A stretch of DNA of 35,667 nucleotides from Ardenticatenia bacterium (GTDB lineage: Bacteria > Chloroflexota > Anaerolineae > 4572-78 > NAK82). Numbering within the stretch: position 1 is the first letter of the stretch; each line of letters starts with the position of its first letter. The notes beneath the pieces were generated by a model. It made no database searches. It saw nothing but the letters and a program-made list of their open reading frames with translations, and had not been told where the DNA came from. The DNA lies in contig QEXY01000005.1 in the NCBI GenBank assembly GCA_003130875.1, forward strand, positions 78,799 to 114,465. Reading direction: 5' to 3'. Shown here piece by piece: positions 1 through 8,906 of this stretch. Made by a program: the position numbers and the translations under genes.

Positions 1-1
1 C

Positions 2-2395
2 GATGGGCACGTGCAGGAGATATCCGCCCGCGACTTGGTGCCGGGAGATATCGTGTTCCTTGAGGCGGGAGCTCTGGTGCCGGTTGATGGGCGGTTGATC
101 GAGAGTGTCAACCTGCAAGTCCAGGAAGCGGCTCTGACAGGTGAGTCGTCCCCGGTGGAAAAAACGACCGAAGTGCTTCCGGATGCGCAGCTGGCCCTGG
201 GTGATCGACGCAATATGGTGTACATGGGCACCGTGGTTACCTATGGTCGGGGTACAGTGGTAGCTACCGAAACGGGCATGCGTACCGAGCTGGGGCGCAT
301 CGCCGACATGATCCAAGCGGTGAAGCAGGAACAAACGCCCCTGCAACGACGGCTGGACCAGCTCGGACGTGGCCTCGCCATCGCTGCACTGGGAATTGTG
401 GCACTGGTTTTCTTCTTAGGCGTCTTACGTGGAGAGGAACTGCGGCTGATGTTCCTCACAGCCATCAGCATGGCAGTGGCAGCGGTGCCGGAGGGATTGC
501 CGGCGGTGGTGACCATCGCGCTGGCGCTAGGGGCACAGCGGATGCTGAAGCGCCATGCCCTCATCCGCAAGCTGCCCGCCGTGGAGACGCTCGGCTCAGT
601 CACCGTGATCTGCTCGGATAAAACCGGCACCCTGACCGAAAATCGTATGACGGTTACCGTGTTGGACGTTGCCGGACACACGGTAAACTTGACAGAAATG
701 CTAGAGCGCAAAGGCACCGTATGGACAGATATTACCTACACGCCTCATTCAGAACCGGACGCTACCCTACGTCTGGTATTAACCGGTGCCGCGCTCTGCA
801 ACGACGCCATTTTGGAAAGCGTGGAGGACGAGGGCAAAAGGTTGCGTGCCTTGGGTGATCCTACTGAGGGGGCGTTGTTGATCGCAGCAGCTCAATTTGG
901 TTTGCTAAAACCTCAGCTGGAGCGCGTGATGCCACGCGTCGCCGAGGCTCCCTTCACTTCGGAACGCAAGCGCATGAGTGTGGCGGTCAGAAATCCCCTG
1001 CCAAGTAATATGGACGAAGCGCAAAACGATCCTGCCACACTCGACCTGCAACGCTATGGTTTAGAGGACACTTCGTGGACCGTTTTCAGCAAAGGTGCTG
1101 TGGACAGTTTGCTAGAAGTATCAGAATGGGTGTGGGTCGAGGGGAAAGCGCAACCACTGAATGCAGAGTGGCGACAGCGTATCATAGCAGCGAACGACCG
1201 GTTGGCTCAAGATGGGATGCGGGTTCTGGGAGTTGCGTTTCGTCCCCTCCATTCCCCGCCGAAAGACGGTGCGGTGGATGTGTTGGAACGTGATCTGATT
1301 TTCGTGGGACTGGTGGGGATGATCGACCCACCACGCCCTGAGGTCAAAGATGCCGTCCGCTTGTGCAAAACGGCCGGCATTCGACCGGTGATGATCACCG
1401 GTGACCATCCTCTGACTGCGCAACATATCGCCCGCGCGCTGGATATTGCCTCCGACGGCCGGGTGTTGACCGGTCAGGAACTTGACCGTGTCTCCCCCGA
1501 GGAGCTGGAGAGCATTGTCGAAGAAGTACCGGTCTACGCGCGTGTCTCGCCGGAACACAAGCTCAAGATTGTCGAGGCATTGCAGAGCAGAAACCACATC
1601 GTGGCGATGACGGGGGATGGGATCAACGATGCTCCCGCGCTCAAGAAGGCAGATATCGGGGTCGCCATGGGCATCACCGGCACCGATGTCTCGAAGGAAG
1701 CTGCCGATATGGTGCTCTTGGACGACAATTTCGCCACTATCGTGGCTGCTGTAGAAGAGGGCCGCACCATCTTCGACAACATTCGTAAATTCATTAAGTA
1801 CACGATGACCTCTAACACAGGCGAGATATGGGTGATGTTACTGGCTCCCTTCCTGGGCATGCCCCTTCCTCTGTTGCCTCTTCAGATATTGTGGGTCAAC
1901 CTGGTAACGGACGGCTTACCCGGACTGGCCATGACGGTGGAGATGCCCGAGCGAAATGTGATGCGTCGTCCGCCATATCATCCCCAAATGAGCATCTTCG
2001 CTCAAGGCTTGGGGCGTCATGTTATCTGGGTTGGGCTGTTGATGGGATTTGTTTCCTTGGCGATGGGCTATTGGGCATGGTGCACAGGACATGCTACGTG
2101 GCAGACAATGGTTTTCACGACACTAACTCTATCTCAGATGGGTCACGCACTAGCAATCCGCTCTGGACACGATTCGCTGTTTAAGATCGGTTTGTTATCG
2201 AACAAAGCGATGCTCGGTGCTGTGTTGTTAACCTTTGTTCTGCAGCTGGCCGTGGTGTACGTTCCATTTTTGCAAGACATTTTCAAGACCGTTGCTCTGC
2301 CTGTTGAGGACCTACTTATCAGTCTTGTTCTGAGCACGGTGGTCTTTTGGGCAGTTGAGGCAGAGAAGTGGTGGTTACGCCGTAGCAACCCCTAG
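2..2395 (+). CDS. Cation-transporting P-type ATPase, SERCA-like Ca2+ pump (5' truncated)
   Basis: The reading frame is open from the window edge (codon at 2), so the N-terminus (first membrane pair and start of the actuator domain) lies outside; about 797 residues of an expected ~900 are visible. Seen, numbered from that codon: actuator TGES (46-49), M4 PEGLP with E164, phosphorylation motif DKTGT with D206, an N-domain KGA motif, hinge TGDGINDAP around D539, and six C-terminal membrane segments. By analogy with SERCA, the Ca2+-site residues are all present: M4 E164, M5 N605 and E608, M6 N633, T636 and D637. This points to a P2A Ca2+ exporter in the cytoplasmic membrane rather than a Na+/K+ or Mg2+ pump. 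The GTG at 11 is internal to the domain and is not the true start. It stands alone, followed by a 324-nt spacer. Confidence 0.93.
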   Translation, partial: DGHVQEISARDLVPGDIVFLEAGALVPVDGRLIESVNLQVQEAALTGESSPVEKTTEVLPDAQLALGDRRNMVYMGTVVTYGRGTVVATETGMRTELGRIADMIQAVKQEQTPLQRRLDQLGRGLAIAALGIVALVFFLGVLRGEELRLMFLTAISMAVAAVPEGLPAVVTIALALGAQRMLKRHALIRKLPAVETLGSVTVICSDKTGTLTENRMTVTVLDVAGHTVNLTEMLERKGTVWTDITYTPHSEPDATLRLVLTGAALCNDAILESVEDEGKRLRALGDPTEGALLIAAAQFGLLKPQLERVMPRVAEAPFTSERKRMSVAVRNPLPSNMDEAQNDPATLDLQRYGLEDTSWTVFSKGAVDSLLEVSEWVWVEGKAQPLNAEWRQRIIAANDRLAQDGMRVLGVAFRPLHSPPKDGAVDVLERDLIFVGLVGMIDPPRPEVKDAVRLCKTAGIRPVMITGDHPLTAQHIARALDIASDGRVLTGQELDRVSPEELESIVEEVPVYARVSPEHKLKIVEALQSRNHIVAMTGDGINDAPALKKADIGVAMGITGTDVSKEAADMVLLDDNFATIVAAVEEGRTIFDNIRKFIKYTMTSNTGEIWVMLLAPFLGMPLPLLPLQILWVNLVTDGLPGLAMTVEMPERNVMRRPPYHPQMSIFAQGLGRHVIWVGLLMGFVSLAMGYWAWCTGHATWQTMVFTTLTLSQMGHALAIRSGHDSLFKIGLLSNKAMLGAVLLTFVLQLAVVYVPFLQDIFKTVALPVEDLLISLVLSTVVFWAVEAEKWWLRRSNP

Positions 2396-2538
2396 CATCC
2401 ACACCACGTCCTATGTTAACCCGAGTCGCTACCAAAGGAAGCTGAGAACTATAGACCGGCATAAGAAGCATGGCTCTTAGCTCCAGCTTATGGAGGATTA
2501 CCGCGTGGATCGATTGACTCGAAATGGTAACCAGCATA

Positions 2539-2620
2539 TCCGAGCCGCGACCGTGAGGGAGCGGTGACAATGCCGCTTGTACGGGCGACCGGCGGGTCGC
2601 CCCTACGCGCGCGGCTCGGA
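2539..2620. repeat. Intergenic nested palindrome, REP-like
   Basis: The 324-nt gap 2396-2719 holds no convincing gene. It contains an outer perfect 11-bp inverted repeat, TCCGAGCCGCG at 2539-2549 and CGCGGCTCGGA at 2610-2620. Nested inside is a perfect 8-bp hairpin, GGGCGACC (2583-2590), loop GGCG, GGTCGCCC (2595-2602). This GC-rich, self-complementary make-up resembles dispersed intergenic palindromes of many bacteria. Whether it is repeated in this genome cannot be judged from one copy. No U-run follows, so it is not a standard terminator of the upstream ATPase gene. Confidence 0.6.
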
Positions 2621-2719
2621 TTGAGTCAAAGGTGGCAACTTAAGTTATGCTATGATGAAAGTATCGATCGAGCCAAAGAGCAAGCAGAGTCAGGGAGGGG
2701 TTGTGATAAGGAGTTCGAG

Positions 2720-3250
2720 ATGGCGAATAGGGTGACAGACATCCATTCCTCGCGCATCACCGTGGATGCACTTGGTCGGCCAGGGGAACGCGTTTTTCTA
2801 TTGCAAGCCAGCGAAGGCAATTCCACCTTCACTTTCAAGATCGAGAAACAACAAGCAGCCGTGCTGGCACTGAGCATCGACCGCATGCTCGAGGAGCTTG
2901 CCCAGCGTTTCCCGCACGAGATATCCGAGCTGGAAGAGCCTCTCAGCTCCGACCTGATGTTGCATGAGCCCTTCGAGATATCATTTGTGGTTGGACAGAT
3001 GGGGATGGGATACGATCGATCCGAAGATGCCCTGGTGCTCGTGTTGCAGGAGTTAATGGTGGAGGAAGAAACGGACAGGGATGCACAGGTAGCGCGTATC
3101 TGGGCCTCGCGCGCGCAGATGAAAGCGCTCAGCCGTCAGATCAAAGAGGTCATCAGCCGTGGACGTCCCACCTGTTCGATGTGCGGTCAGCCGATTGACC
3201 CGGATGGTCACTTCTGTCCCAGGAGCAATGGTCGCGAACGCATCCACTGA
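2720..3250 (+). CDS. DUF3090 family protein with C-terminal zinc-ribbon-like motif
   Basis: A 176-residue soluble protein of the DUF3090 family (TIGR03847 type), biochemical role unknown. The ATG at 2720 was chosen because AAGGAG sits at 2708-2713 with ordinary spacing; the frame is open further upstream, but that part crosses the palindromic repeat and does not look coding. The body is mixed alpha/beta with an acidic middle. The C-terminus carries CSMCG, then a third cysteine in HFCPRSNG, the family's characteristic putative metal-binding tail. Its last 23 nt overlap the start of the SCO1664-like gene, so the two are translationally coupled. In Actinobacteria these families co-occur with each other and with a histidine-phosphatase-type protein; that third partner is not seen here. 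Confidence 0.85.
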   Translation: MANRVTDIHSSRITVDALGRPGERVFLLQASEGNSTFTFKIEKQQAAVLALSIDRMLEELAQRFPHEISELEEPLSSDLMLHEPFEISFVVGQMGMGYDRSEDALVLVLQELMVEEETDRDAQVARIWASRAQMKALSRQIKEVISRGRPTCSMCGQPIDPDGHFCPRSNGRERIH

Positions 3251-4031
3251 GCAGGGATTGGAGGCGCACTCCCAGTCGGGAGACAAGCAAGCAGGTGCGC
3301 CGCAGGTATTGAGCGTGCACCAGGCGTTGGAGCTCCTGCAATATGGCACGATGCACGAGGTGTATGGCCTGATACCCTGGAGCTCCAATTACACCTTTCT
3401 GGTGACAGTCCAGTACCAGAAGACCGAACTGCTCGCCGTTTACAAGCCGATTCAGGGTGAGCGTCCACTTTGGGATTTCCCCCATGGCAGCCTGGCGCAG
3501 CGCGAGGTCGCTGCCTTCCTGGTCAGCGCGGCGCTGGGCTGGCATCTTGTCCCGCCAACAGTGTTGCGCGAGGGCGTCTATGGTCCAGGTGCCGTGCAGC
3601 TCTTCATCGAACACGACTTCGAGGAGCACTATTTCACGATGCGTGAGCGACCGCCCGAGGTATTTATGCGGATTGTTGCCTTCGATGTCATCACCAACAA
3701 TGCCGACCGCAAAGCTGGGCACATCCTCCGCGACCGCACTGGGCGCATTTGGGTGGTAGATCACGGACTGACCTTCCATATCCAACCCAAACTGCGCACG
3801 GTGCTGTGGGACTTCGCCGACCAACCGTTACCCCCTGACGTTCAGGAGGATCTGCGTCAGCTGCTCAAGGTATTGCGTGACTCGGAAAGCGCTCTGGTGA
3901 CCCAGCTGACGCGCTTGATTAGCGTGCCTGAAATCGCGGCATTTCGGAGTCGCGTTGCTCAACTGCTGCGCGCCGGACACTTTCCTCTTCCCAGCAACAA
4001 TAGACGTTGCGTGCCCTTCCCGCCGGTGTAG
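3228..4031 (+). CDS. SCO1664-family protein, PI3/4-kinase-like fold
   Basis: About 267 residues. The start is taken at ATG 3228 (AGGAG at 3221-3225, close spacing), inside the 3' end of the DUF3090 gene; ATG 3204 is an alternative. The sequence matches the SCO1664 family (TIGR03843 type), described as distantly related to phosphatidylinositol 3-/4-kinases. Kinase-like landmarks visible: a YKP-containing strand that could supply the ATP-binding lysine, a catalytic-loop-like NNADRKAGH, and a metal-binding-loop-like VVDHGLTFH. Known of the family: conserved partner of DUF3090, substrate unknown. Inferred: an ATP-dependent kinase or adenylyl-transferase-like enzyme working with the upstream protein. 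It converges on gyrA, with 36 nt between the stop codons. Confidence 0.82.
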   Translation: MVANASTEQGLEAHSQSGDKQAGAPQVLSVHQALELLQYGTMHEVYGLIPWSSNYTFLVTVQYQKTELLAVYKPIQGERPLWDFPHGSLAQREVAAFLVSAALGWHLVPPTVLREGVYGPGAVQLFIEHDFEEHYFTMRERPPEVFMRIVAFDVITNNADRKAGHILRDRTGRIWVVDHGLTFHIQPKLRTVLWDFADQPLPPDVQEDLRQLLKVLRDSESALVTQLTRLISVPEIAAFRSRVAQLLRAGHFPLPSNNRRCVPFPPV

Positions 4032-4035
4032 GAAG

Positions 4036-4068
4036 GCGCTTCGCATCCAAGCGACGTGCGCGAAGCGC
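4036..4068. terminator. Hairpin between convergent genes
   Basis: Perfect 9-bp inverted repeat GCGCTTCGC (4036-4044) and GCGAAGCGC (4060-4068), loop 15 nt, lying between the convergent SCO1664-like gene and gyrA and touching the gyrA stop codon. It could act in both directions. No U-tract is visible on either side, so a classic intrinsic terminator is not proven. Confidence 0.45.
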
Positions 4069-6524
4069 TACAGAGTGCCCGTTCCGTTCTGAGATCTCAG
4101 CAACGCTACTGCAGCAACGGTGTCCCCTTCGCGTAAGCGCATGACGAGTGTGCCCCGTGCATTGCGTCCTTGTCGTGCGATCTGCGCAACTGGCACGCGT
4201 AACACCATGCCCTCTACCGAGATCAGCGCGATCTCATCCTGCTCATCCACAACGCACAGGCCAACAATTGGCCCTGTCTTGGTCAGCGCGTCGCGGCTCA
4301 GAGCGCGCACGCCGACGCTAGGACGCTGCCGAGTAGGGAATTCGACCAAGGGGGTGCGCTTGGCGTAGCCGTGCGCGGTTACGATCAGCGCATCATAATC
4401 GCCATGCACGATGTCAGCAGTGGTGACAACATCATTTGTGCTTAAGCGCATCCCAAGAAGACCAGCCGCCTGGCGGCCCATTGCACGCACGTCGGAGACC
4501 GCGATGCGCGACGCCATGCCATGCTGGCTGATCAGGATGATCTCATCCGTCTCGCGCGTCCATCTCGCCCAGATTAGCGCATCCCCTTCTTCCAAGTTGA
4601 TAGCAATCAGACCTGTGGAGCGTACCAAAGCGAACTCTGTCAGGGGCGTGCGTTTGATCCGCCCCCGTCGAGTAACCATTGTGAGATGGCCCGATACATC
4701 GAGCCTGGGCAACGCTACAGCCGCCGTCACGTGCTCATCCGGCGCAATATTGATCAGGTTGACCAACGGGATGCCCTTGCCGGTGCGAGTTGAATCGGGC
4801 ACACGGTATGCCTTCTCGGCATAGACCTTGCCGCGGTCGGTGAAATACAGGAGGGTGTCCAGCGTGCTGGCAGTGAACAGGATCTGCACCGCATCCTCAT
4901 CCCGGGTGACCATTCCGGTGACGCCACGACCTCCGCGCGATTGCGCACGGTAGGTGTTCACCGGCACGCGTTTCACATAGCCACGCCGGGTGATCGAGAT
5001 AAGCACCTCCTCATGCGCCACCAGATCTTCTTCGCCGAGCTCTTCTGCCGCGTCCGCGATGATCTGGGTGCGTCGCTCGTCGGCGTATTTCTCTTTGAGC
5101 TCTAGCACTTCCTGTCGGATCACACCCAATATCTTGGCTGGGTCGCCTAACAGCTCCTGGAGGTGGGCGATTATCTGTTGCGTGAGAGCATACTCCTCTT
5201 CGATTTTCTGACGTTCCAACGCCGCCAACCGCCTCAGCTGCATATCCAAAATCGCCTGGGCCTGCGTCTCACTGAGCGCAAACTGTCCCATCAGCCGGTC
5301 ACGCGCTGCGTTGGCGTCAGGGGACTCGCGAATGATCGCGATGACTCGATCTAGGTTGTCCAACGCGACTAAGAGCCCTTCTAGGACATGTGCCCGCTGA
5401 CGCGCGCGATTCAGCTCGAACTGGGAGCGGCGCGTGACCACCTGTCGTCGATGTTCAATATACACCTGTAAGGCGCGCTTGAGCGACAGAACGCGCGGCT
5501 CACCGTCCACCAAAGCCAGCATGTTGACGCCGAAAGTGCTCTGGAGCGGTGTATACTTGTAGAGCTGATTGAGCACGGCGTTGGGGTGTGCCCCGCGTTT
5601 GAGTTCGATCACGATAGAGAGGCCGTGGCGGTCACTCTCATCACGCAGGTCGGCGATGTCTTTGATCTTGTCCTCGCGCACCAGCTCGGCGATGCGCTCC
5701 ACCAGTTGCGCTTTGTTCACCTGATAGGGGATCTCGGTGATAACGATGCGGTGGCGGCTACCTTTCATCTCCTCGATGCGCGCCACGGCACGCATCACGA
5801 TGCGACCCTTGCCTGTGCCGTATGCTTGTTCGATTCCTTCCCGTCCGAGGATCAACCCACCTGTGGGAAAGTCAGGCCCTTTCACGAAATGCATCAGGTC
5901 GGCGACAGCGATATCGTCATACTCCTGGTAGTGTTCTACCAGGTAGGCGATTGCGTCGCAGATCTCCCCCAAATTGTGGGGCGGAATGTTGGTCGCCATA
6001 CCAACGGCGATGCCGGAGCTGCCGTTCACCAACAAGTTGGGCAGACGTGCTGGGAGCACCTGTGGCTCCTGCAACGAGGCATCGAAATTGTCCACCCAGT
6101 CCACGGTGTCCTTATCGATGTCTACCAGCATCTCCTCGGCGATGCGTGTCAATCTGGCCTCGGTGTAGCGCATGGCAGCAGGACTGTCGCCGTCGATCGA
6201 ACCAAAGTTGCCCTGCCCGTCCACCAGTGGGTAGCGCATGGAAAAGTCCTGGGCCATGCGCACCATGGTTTCATAAACAGCTGCATCGCCATGGGGATGG
6301 TACTTGCCAAGCACTTCACCAACAATGCGGGCGCTTTTCCTATAGGGAGCCGTGGGGCGCAGTCCCATGTCGTGCATGGCATAGAGGACGCGCCGATGCA
6401 CCGGCTTGAGCCCATCGCGCGCATCGGGCAGGGCACGGGCAACGATGACGCTCATAGCATAGTCCAAATACGCCACGCGCATTTCGTTTTCGATATCAAC
6501 TTGACGAACTGTTCCGATGTCCAT
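4068..6524 (-). CDS. gyrA: DNA gyrase subunit A
   Basis: 818 residues, full length for GyrA. With GyrB (not in the window) it forms the A2B2 gyrase that introduces negative supercoils. Visible: the N-terminal winged-helix/tower breakage-reunion domain with catalytic Tyr120 in [11 protein letters not shown], then the coiled coil, then a six-bladed C-terminal DNA-wrapping domain. The GyrA box, QSRGGRG at 528-534, separates it from topoisomerase IV ParC, although Ser replaces the usual first Arg. The quinolone-pocket helix reads HGDAAVYE, so the positions equivalent to E. coli Ser83 and Asp87 are Ala81 and Glu85. The start at 6524 gives the normal N-terminus. The upstream gap (6525-6656) carries a weak promoter candidate. 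Confidence 0.97.
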   Translation of the reverse strand: MDIGTVRQVDIENEMRVAYLDYAMSVIVARALPDARDGLKPVHRRVLYAMHDMGLRPTAPYRKSARIVGEVLGKYHPHGDAAVYETMVRMAQDFSMRYPLVDGQGNFGSIDGDSPAAMRYTEARLTRIAEEMLVDIDKDTVDWVDNFDASLQEPQVLPARLPNLLVNGSSGIAVGMATNIPPHNLGEICDAIAYLVEHYQEYDDIAVADLMHFVKGPDFPTGGLILGREGIEQAYGTGKGRIVMRAVARIEEMKGSRHRIVITEIPYQVNKAQLVERIAELVREDKIKDIADLRDESDRHGLSIVIELKRGAHPNAVLNQLYKYTPLQSTFGVNMLALVDGEPRVLSLKRALQVYIEHRRQVVTRRSQFELNRARQRAHVLEGLLVALDNLDRVIAIIRESPDANAARDRLMGQFALSETQAQAILDMQLRRLAALERQKIEEEYALTQQIIAHLQELLGDPAKILGVIRQEVLELKEKYADERRTQIIADAAEELGEEDLVAHEEVLISITRRGYVKRVPVNTYRAQSRGGRGVTGMVTRDEDAVQILFTASTLDTLLYFTDRGKVYAEKAYRVPDSTRTGKGIPLVNLINIAPDEHVTAAVALPRLDVSGHLTMVTRRGRIKRTPLTEFALVRSTGLIAINLEEGDALIWARWTRETDEIILISQHGMASRIAVSDVRAMGRQAAGLLGMRLSTNDVVTTADIVHGDYDALIVTAHGYAKRTPLVEFPTRQRPSVGVRALSRDALTKTGPIVGLCVVDEQDEIALISVEGMVLRVPVAQIARQGRNARGTLVMRLREGDTVAAVALLRSQNGTGTL

Positions 6525-6575
6525 AGGAGATTACCTGACCCATTGAATTAGAGCATAAAGCCGTTGGATGGAGAT

Positions 6576-6604
6576 ACTGTACCAGAGCCTCTGCGCGAGG
6601 CCAA
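6576..6604 (-). promoter_or_regulatory. Weak candidate promoter for gyrA
   Basis: On the minus strand, TTGGCC (6599-6604) and TACAGT (6576-6581) are separated by 17 nt. Each hexamer matches 4 of 6 sigma70 consensus positions. It lies about 50 nt upstream of the gyrA start. The match is weak. Confidence 0.3.
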
Positions 6605-6656
6605 ATTGGGAATCTGGATAACGTCGGGGCTTTTGTGCGCAGTTCCTTTTGCTGTT

Positions 6657-8906
6657 CTACTTGTCTTGATTCTCCCACCAGCGCATCAGAGCAGCAAAGG
6701 GTAATGCTTGTCCCTTGGGCCGCTGGTCATCGGAGCCTGTGTTCCAGGTGATGATCAGCTCCCTACGTGCACGGGTGATGCCGACATAGAACAGGCGCAA
6801 CCGCTCAGCGGCGTAATCCAGGCGTGCTTGTTGGGTGGCAGCGCCCTCCATATATGCTGAAGGTCTCCCTTCACACAGCACACGCAGTTGTTCCAATGCC
6901 TCAGCTTGTAGATTGAGGCGGTCACGTATGTACCAGGGTTCGGCTATGTAGGTGTCTTCCGGCTGGGCCGAGGGAAAATCGTAGTGATTCACCGAGGTCA
7001 GGTAGACGCGATCCCACTCCAGGCCTTTGGCACGGTGCATCGTGGCGACTGTCACCTCGCCAGGGCGCGGCTCATAAGCGGTTTCGCTGAAGCCCATAAA
7101 ACGGCGCTCATTGCGCGCGATTGCTTCCAGTTCCCTTGCCAGCTCCTCCAACCGCCAATCAAAGTTCAGCATTTGGAGGGTGCGCAGCTCGACCGCCAGC
7201 TTATGCGCTAGTGCCAGATCGGCCGGTTCGGTGAAGAGGTCATTGGCCACCATCAGCATCAGCTGGTCAACTGGCAATATGGCCGCTGCCTGCCAGCGCC
7301 GCACTCGTTCGCGGAATCCTGCCAGCAAGCTAGCCGTGCGAGCATCGCTTTGCACTTCCGATGGCAGGCTTCCCTCGCCGGTATTCCCGTCTATGGGCCA
7401 GAGGTATCCCTCAATGTAGCGCAGGCGCTCCAGCCAGGCGCTGATAGCACGCCCATGTTCCAGGGGGATGAACGTGTCAGCACGGGTGCTTTGCCAGTCC
7501 TCAAACACCTTTTTCAGGTGAAGGCCCTCGGTCGGTTTGCTGAGATGGCGCAGCACATGGCCCAGGATCTCGGCAGCGGAACGCGTGGCCGGCGGGTTGT
7601 CCAGCAGCTCAACAGTTTTGATACCCGCTTGGCGCAACGCATCGGCCATTTGCGCTCCGCGCCGATTGCTGGGCACCAGCACGGCTACGGTTGCACCTGG
7701 ATGTGCCTCGGCTTGCGCCATCCAGTGGCGCACCGATTTGACGACCGCCTGCAGCTCTTGTTCCGGCGTGTAGGCATAGCTAACCAGGTATACCTGTGCC
7801 GGCGCATCAGGTGGATTGGGCTGCGGGTCACCTGGCGGCGATGGCTCGATGAGAGGAGGAGTCAACGCGTCGCGCAATGCAGCCACTGGATGCGCCCGCT
7901 GAGTCCATTCGATCAGCGCATTGGCCAGACGGATGATCGACGGTTGAGAACGACCGGAATGGGGCAGTTCCCAACAACGCACGCCCGGCTCGCGCATAAA
8001 GTTGCGCAAGTACTGAGGACTGGCATTGGTGAAGGTGTAATAGATTGACTGATTGGGATCACCGACGCGCACCCATCCACCTTCGGGATGGTCAGCCAAC
8101 AAGCGCAGTATATCCTCTTGGGAACGACTGCTGTCCTGGGCTTCATCTTCGAGTATGTAGGGCCATTGGCGACGCAAGCGCGCCAGAAAGTCGGGATCTA
8201 TCGTGAGGATATGGTGGGCCAGGCGGATCAGATCATCGAAATCCACCCCACCGCGCGCGGCCAGGCGATGCTGGTAATCAGCGTAGACCTCCGCACCCAT
8301 GCGGGCAAGCGGGAGATCAACAGACGCAGCGGCCAAGTATCCTTGCAGTTGCTCGACGGTTACCCGCCAATCCTTGGCGCGCTTAATAAATGCACGTGCG
8401 ATATCACGCATGAGCTCTGGCCATTTTTCCCTTAAGACCCATCTTCGGCTTTTCGCGCTCATATCTTCGCGCGTCAGATAATACTCGGAGAAGTCAGGAT
8501 TGGCATAGCACCAATCCTGCACAGTGTCCTCCAGAATGCGCGCTGCTTCGCCTTCGTCTACGATGACGAAATCCTCCGACAATCCGGCCAATCCAGGGCG
8601 TTGGCGCACGATATCATGCGCCAGGCCATGCAATGTGCGCACGCGGTATCCCATACCCGGCAGCAGGTTCATCTCCTTGATGAAGCTGGCAATGCGCAAG
8701 CGGAAATTGTCCACCGCCGCGTTAACCAGGGTGACAATCAGCACTTCCTGGTCCTCGGTGATTTTGTTGACCACCAGCTGGGCAGCCAGATAGGACAGGG
8801 TATGTGTCTTGCCACTGCCCGGCACAGCGCTGATGGCCATCTTACCGCCGTTGGCCAGGTAGTCTTCCACAACCTCCAGTTGACGCAGGCGCGGGATAAA
8901 GGTCAT
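6657..8906 (-). CDS. UvrD/PcrA-like SF1A DNA helicase
   Basis: 749 residues. An ATP-dependent 3'-5' DNA helicase of superfamily 1A. Motifs in order: Walker A AVPGSGKT (27-34); TLHGLA (Ib); DFDDLI near 222-227; motif II EDEAQD with D254/E255; motif III VGDPNQSIYYTF (281-292); motif V TMHRAKGLEWD from about 622; motif VI RLFYVGITRARRELI near the C-terminus. The protein ends soon after motif VI, so there is no RecB-type nuclease domain. Its ATG directly follows the TAG of the gene upstream (TAGATG on the minus strand), implying strict translational coupling with the degenerate UvrD-like partner. Inferred role: repair or recombination helicase acting as a heterodimer. It is not a canonical UvrD, since that is normally a lone gene. 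Confidence 0.9.
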   Translation of the reverse strand: MTFIPRLRQLEVVEDYLANGGKMAISAVPGSGKTHTLSYLAAQLVVNKITEDQEVLIVTLVNAAVDNFRLRIASFIKEMNLLPGMGYRVRTLHGLAHDIVRQRPGLAGLSEDFVIVDEGEAARILEDTVQDWCYANPDFSEYYLTREDMSAKSRRWVLREKWPELMRDIARAFIKRAKDWRVTVEQLQGYLAAASVDLPLARMGAEVYADYQHRLAARGGVDFDDLIRLAHHILTIDPDFLARLRRQWPYILEDEAQDSSRSQEDILRLLADHPEGGWVRVGDPNQSIYYTFTNASPQYLRNFMREPGVRCWELPHSGRSQPSIIRLANALIEWTQRAHPVAALRDALTPPLIEPSPPGDPQPNPPDAPAQVYLVSYAYTPEQELQAVVKSVRHWMAQAEAHPGATVAVLVPSNRRGAQMADALRQAGIKTVELLDNPPATRSAAEILGHVLRHLSKPTEGLHLKKVFEDWQSTRADTFIPLEHGRAISAWLERLRYIEGYLWPIDGNTGEGSLPSEVQSDARTASLLAGFRERVRRWQAAAILPVDQLMLMVANDLFTEPADLALAHKLAVELRTLQMLNFDWRLEELARELEAIARNERRFMGFSETAYEPRPGEVTVATMHRAKGLEWDRVYLTSVNHYDFPSAQPEDTYIAEPWYIRDRLNLQAEALEQLRVLCEGRPSAYMEGAATQQARLDYAAERLRLFYVGITRARRELIITWNTGSDDQRPKGQALPFAALMRWWENQDK

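Noticed and set aside
5586-6551. Plus-strand frame of about 320 codons opposite gyrA
   Set aside because: gyrA is unambiguous on the minus strand; the opposite product shows no family motif.
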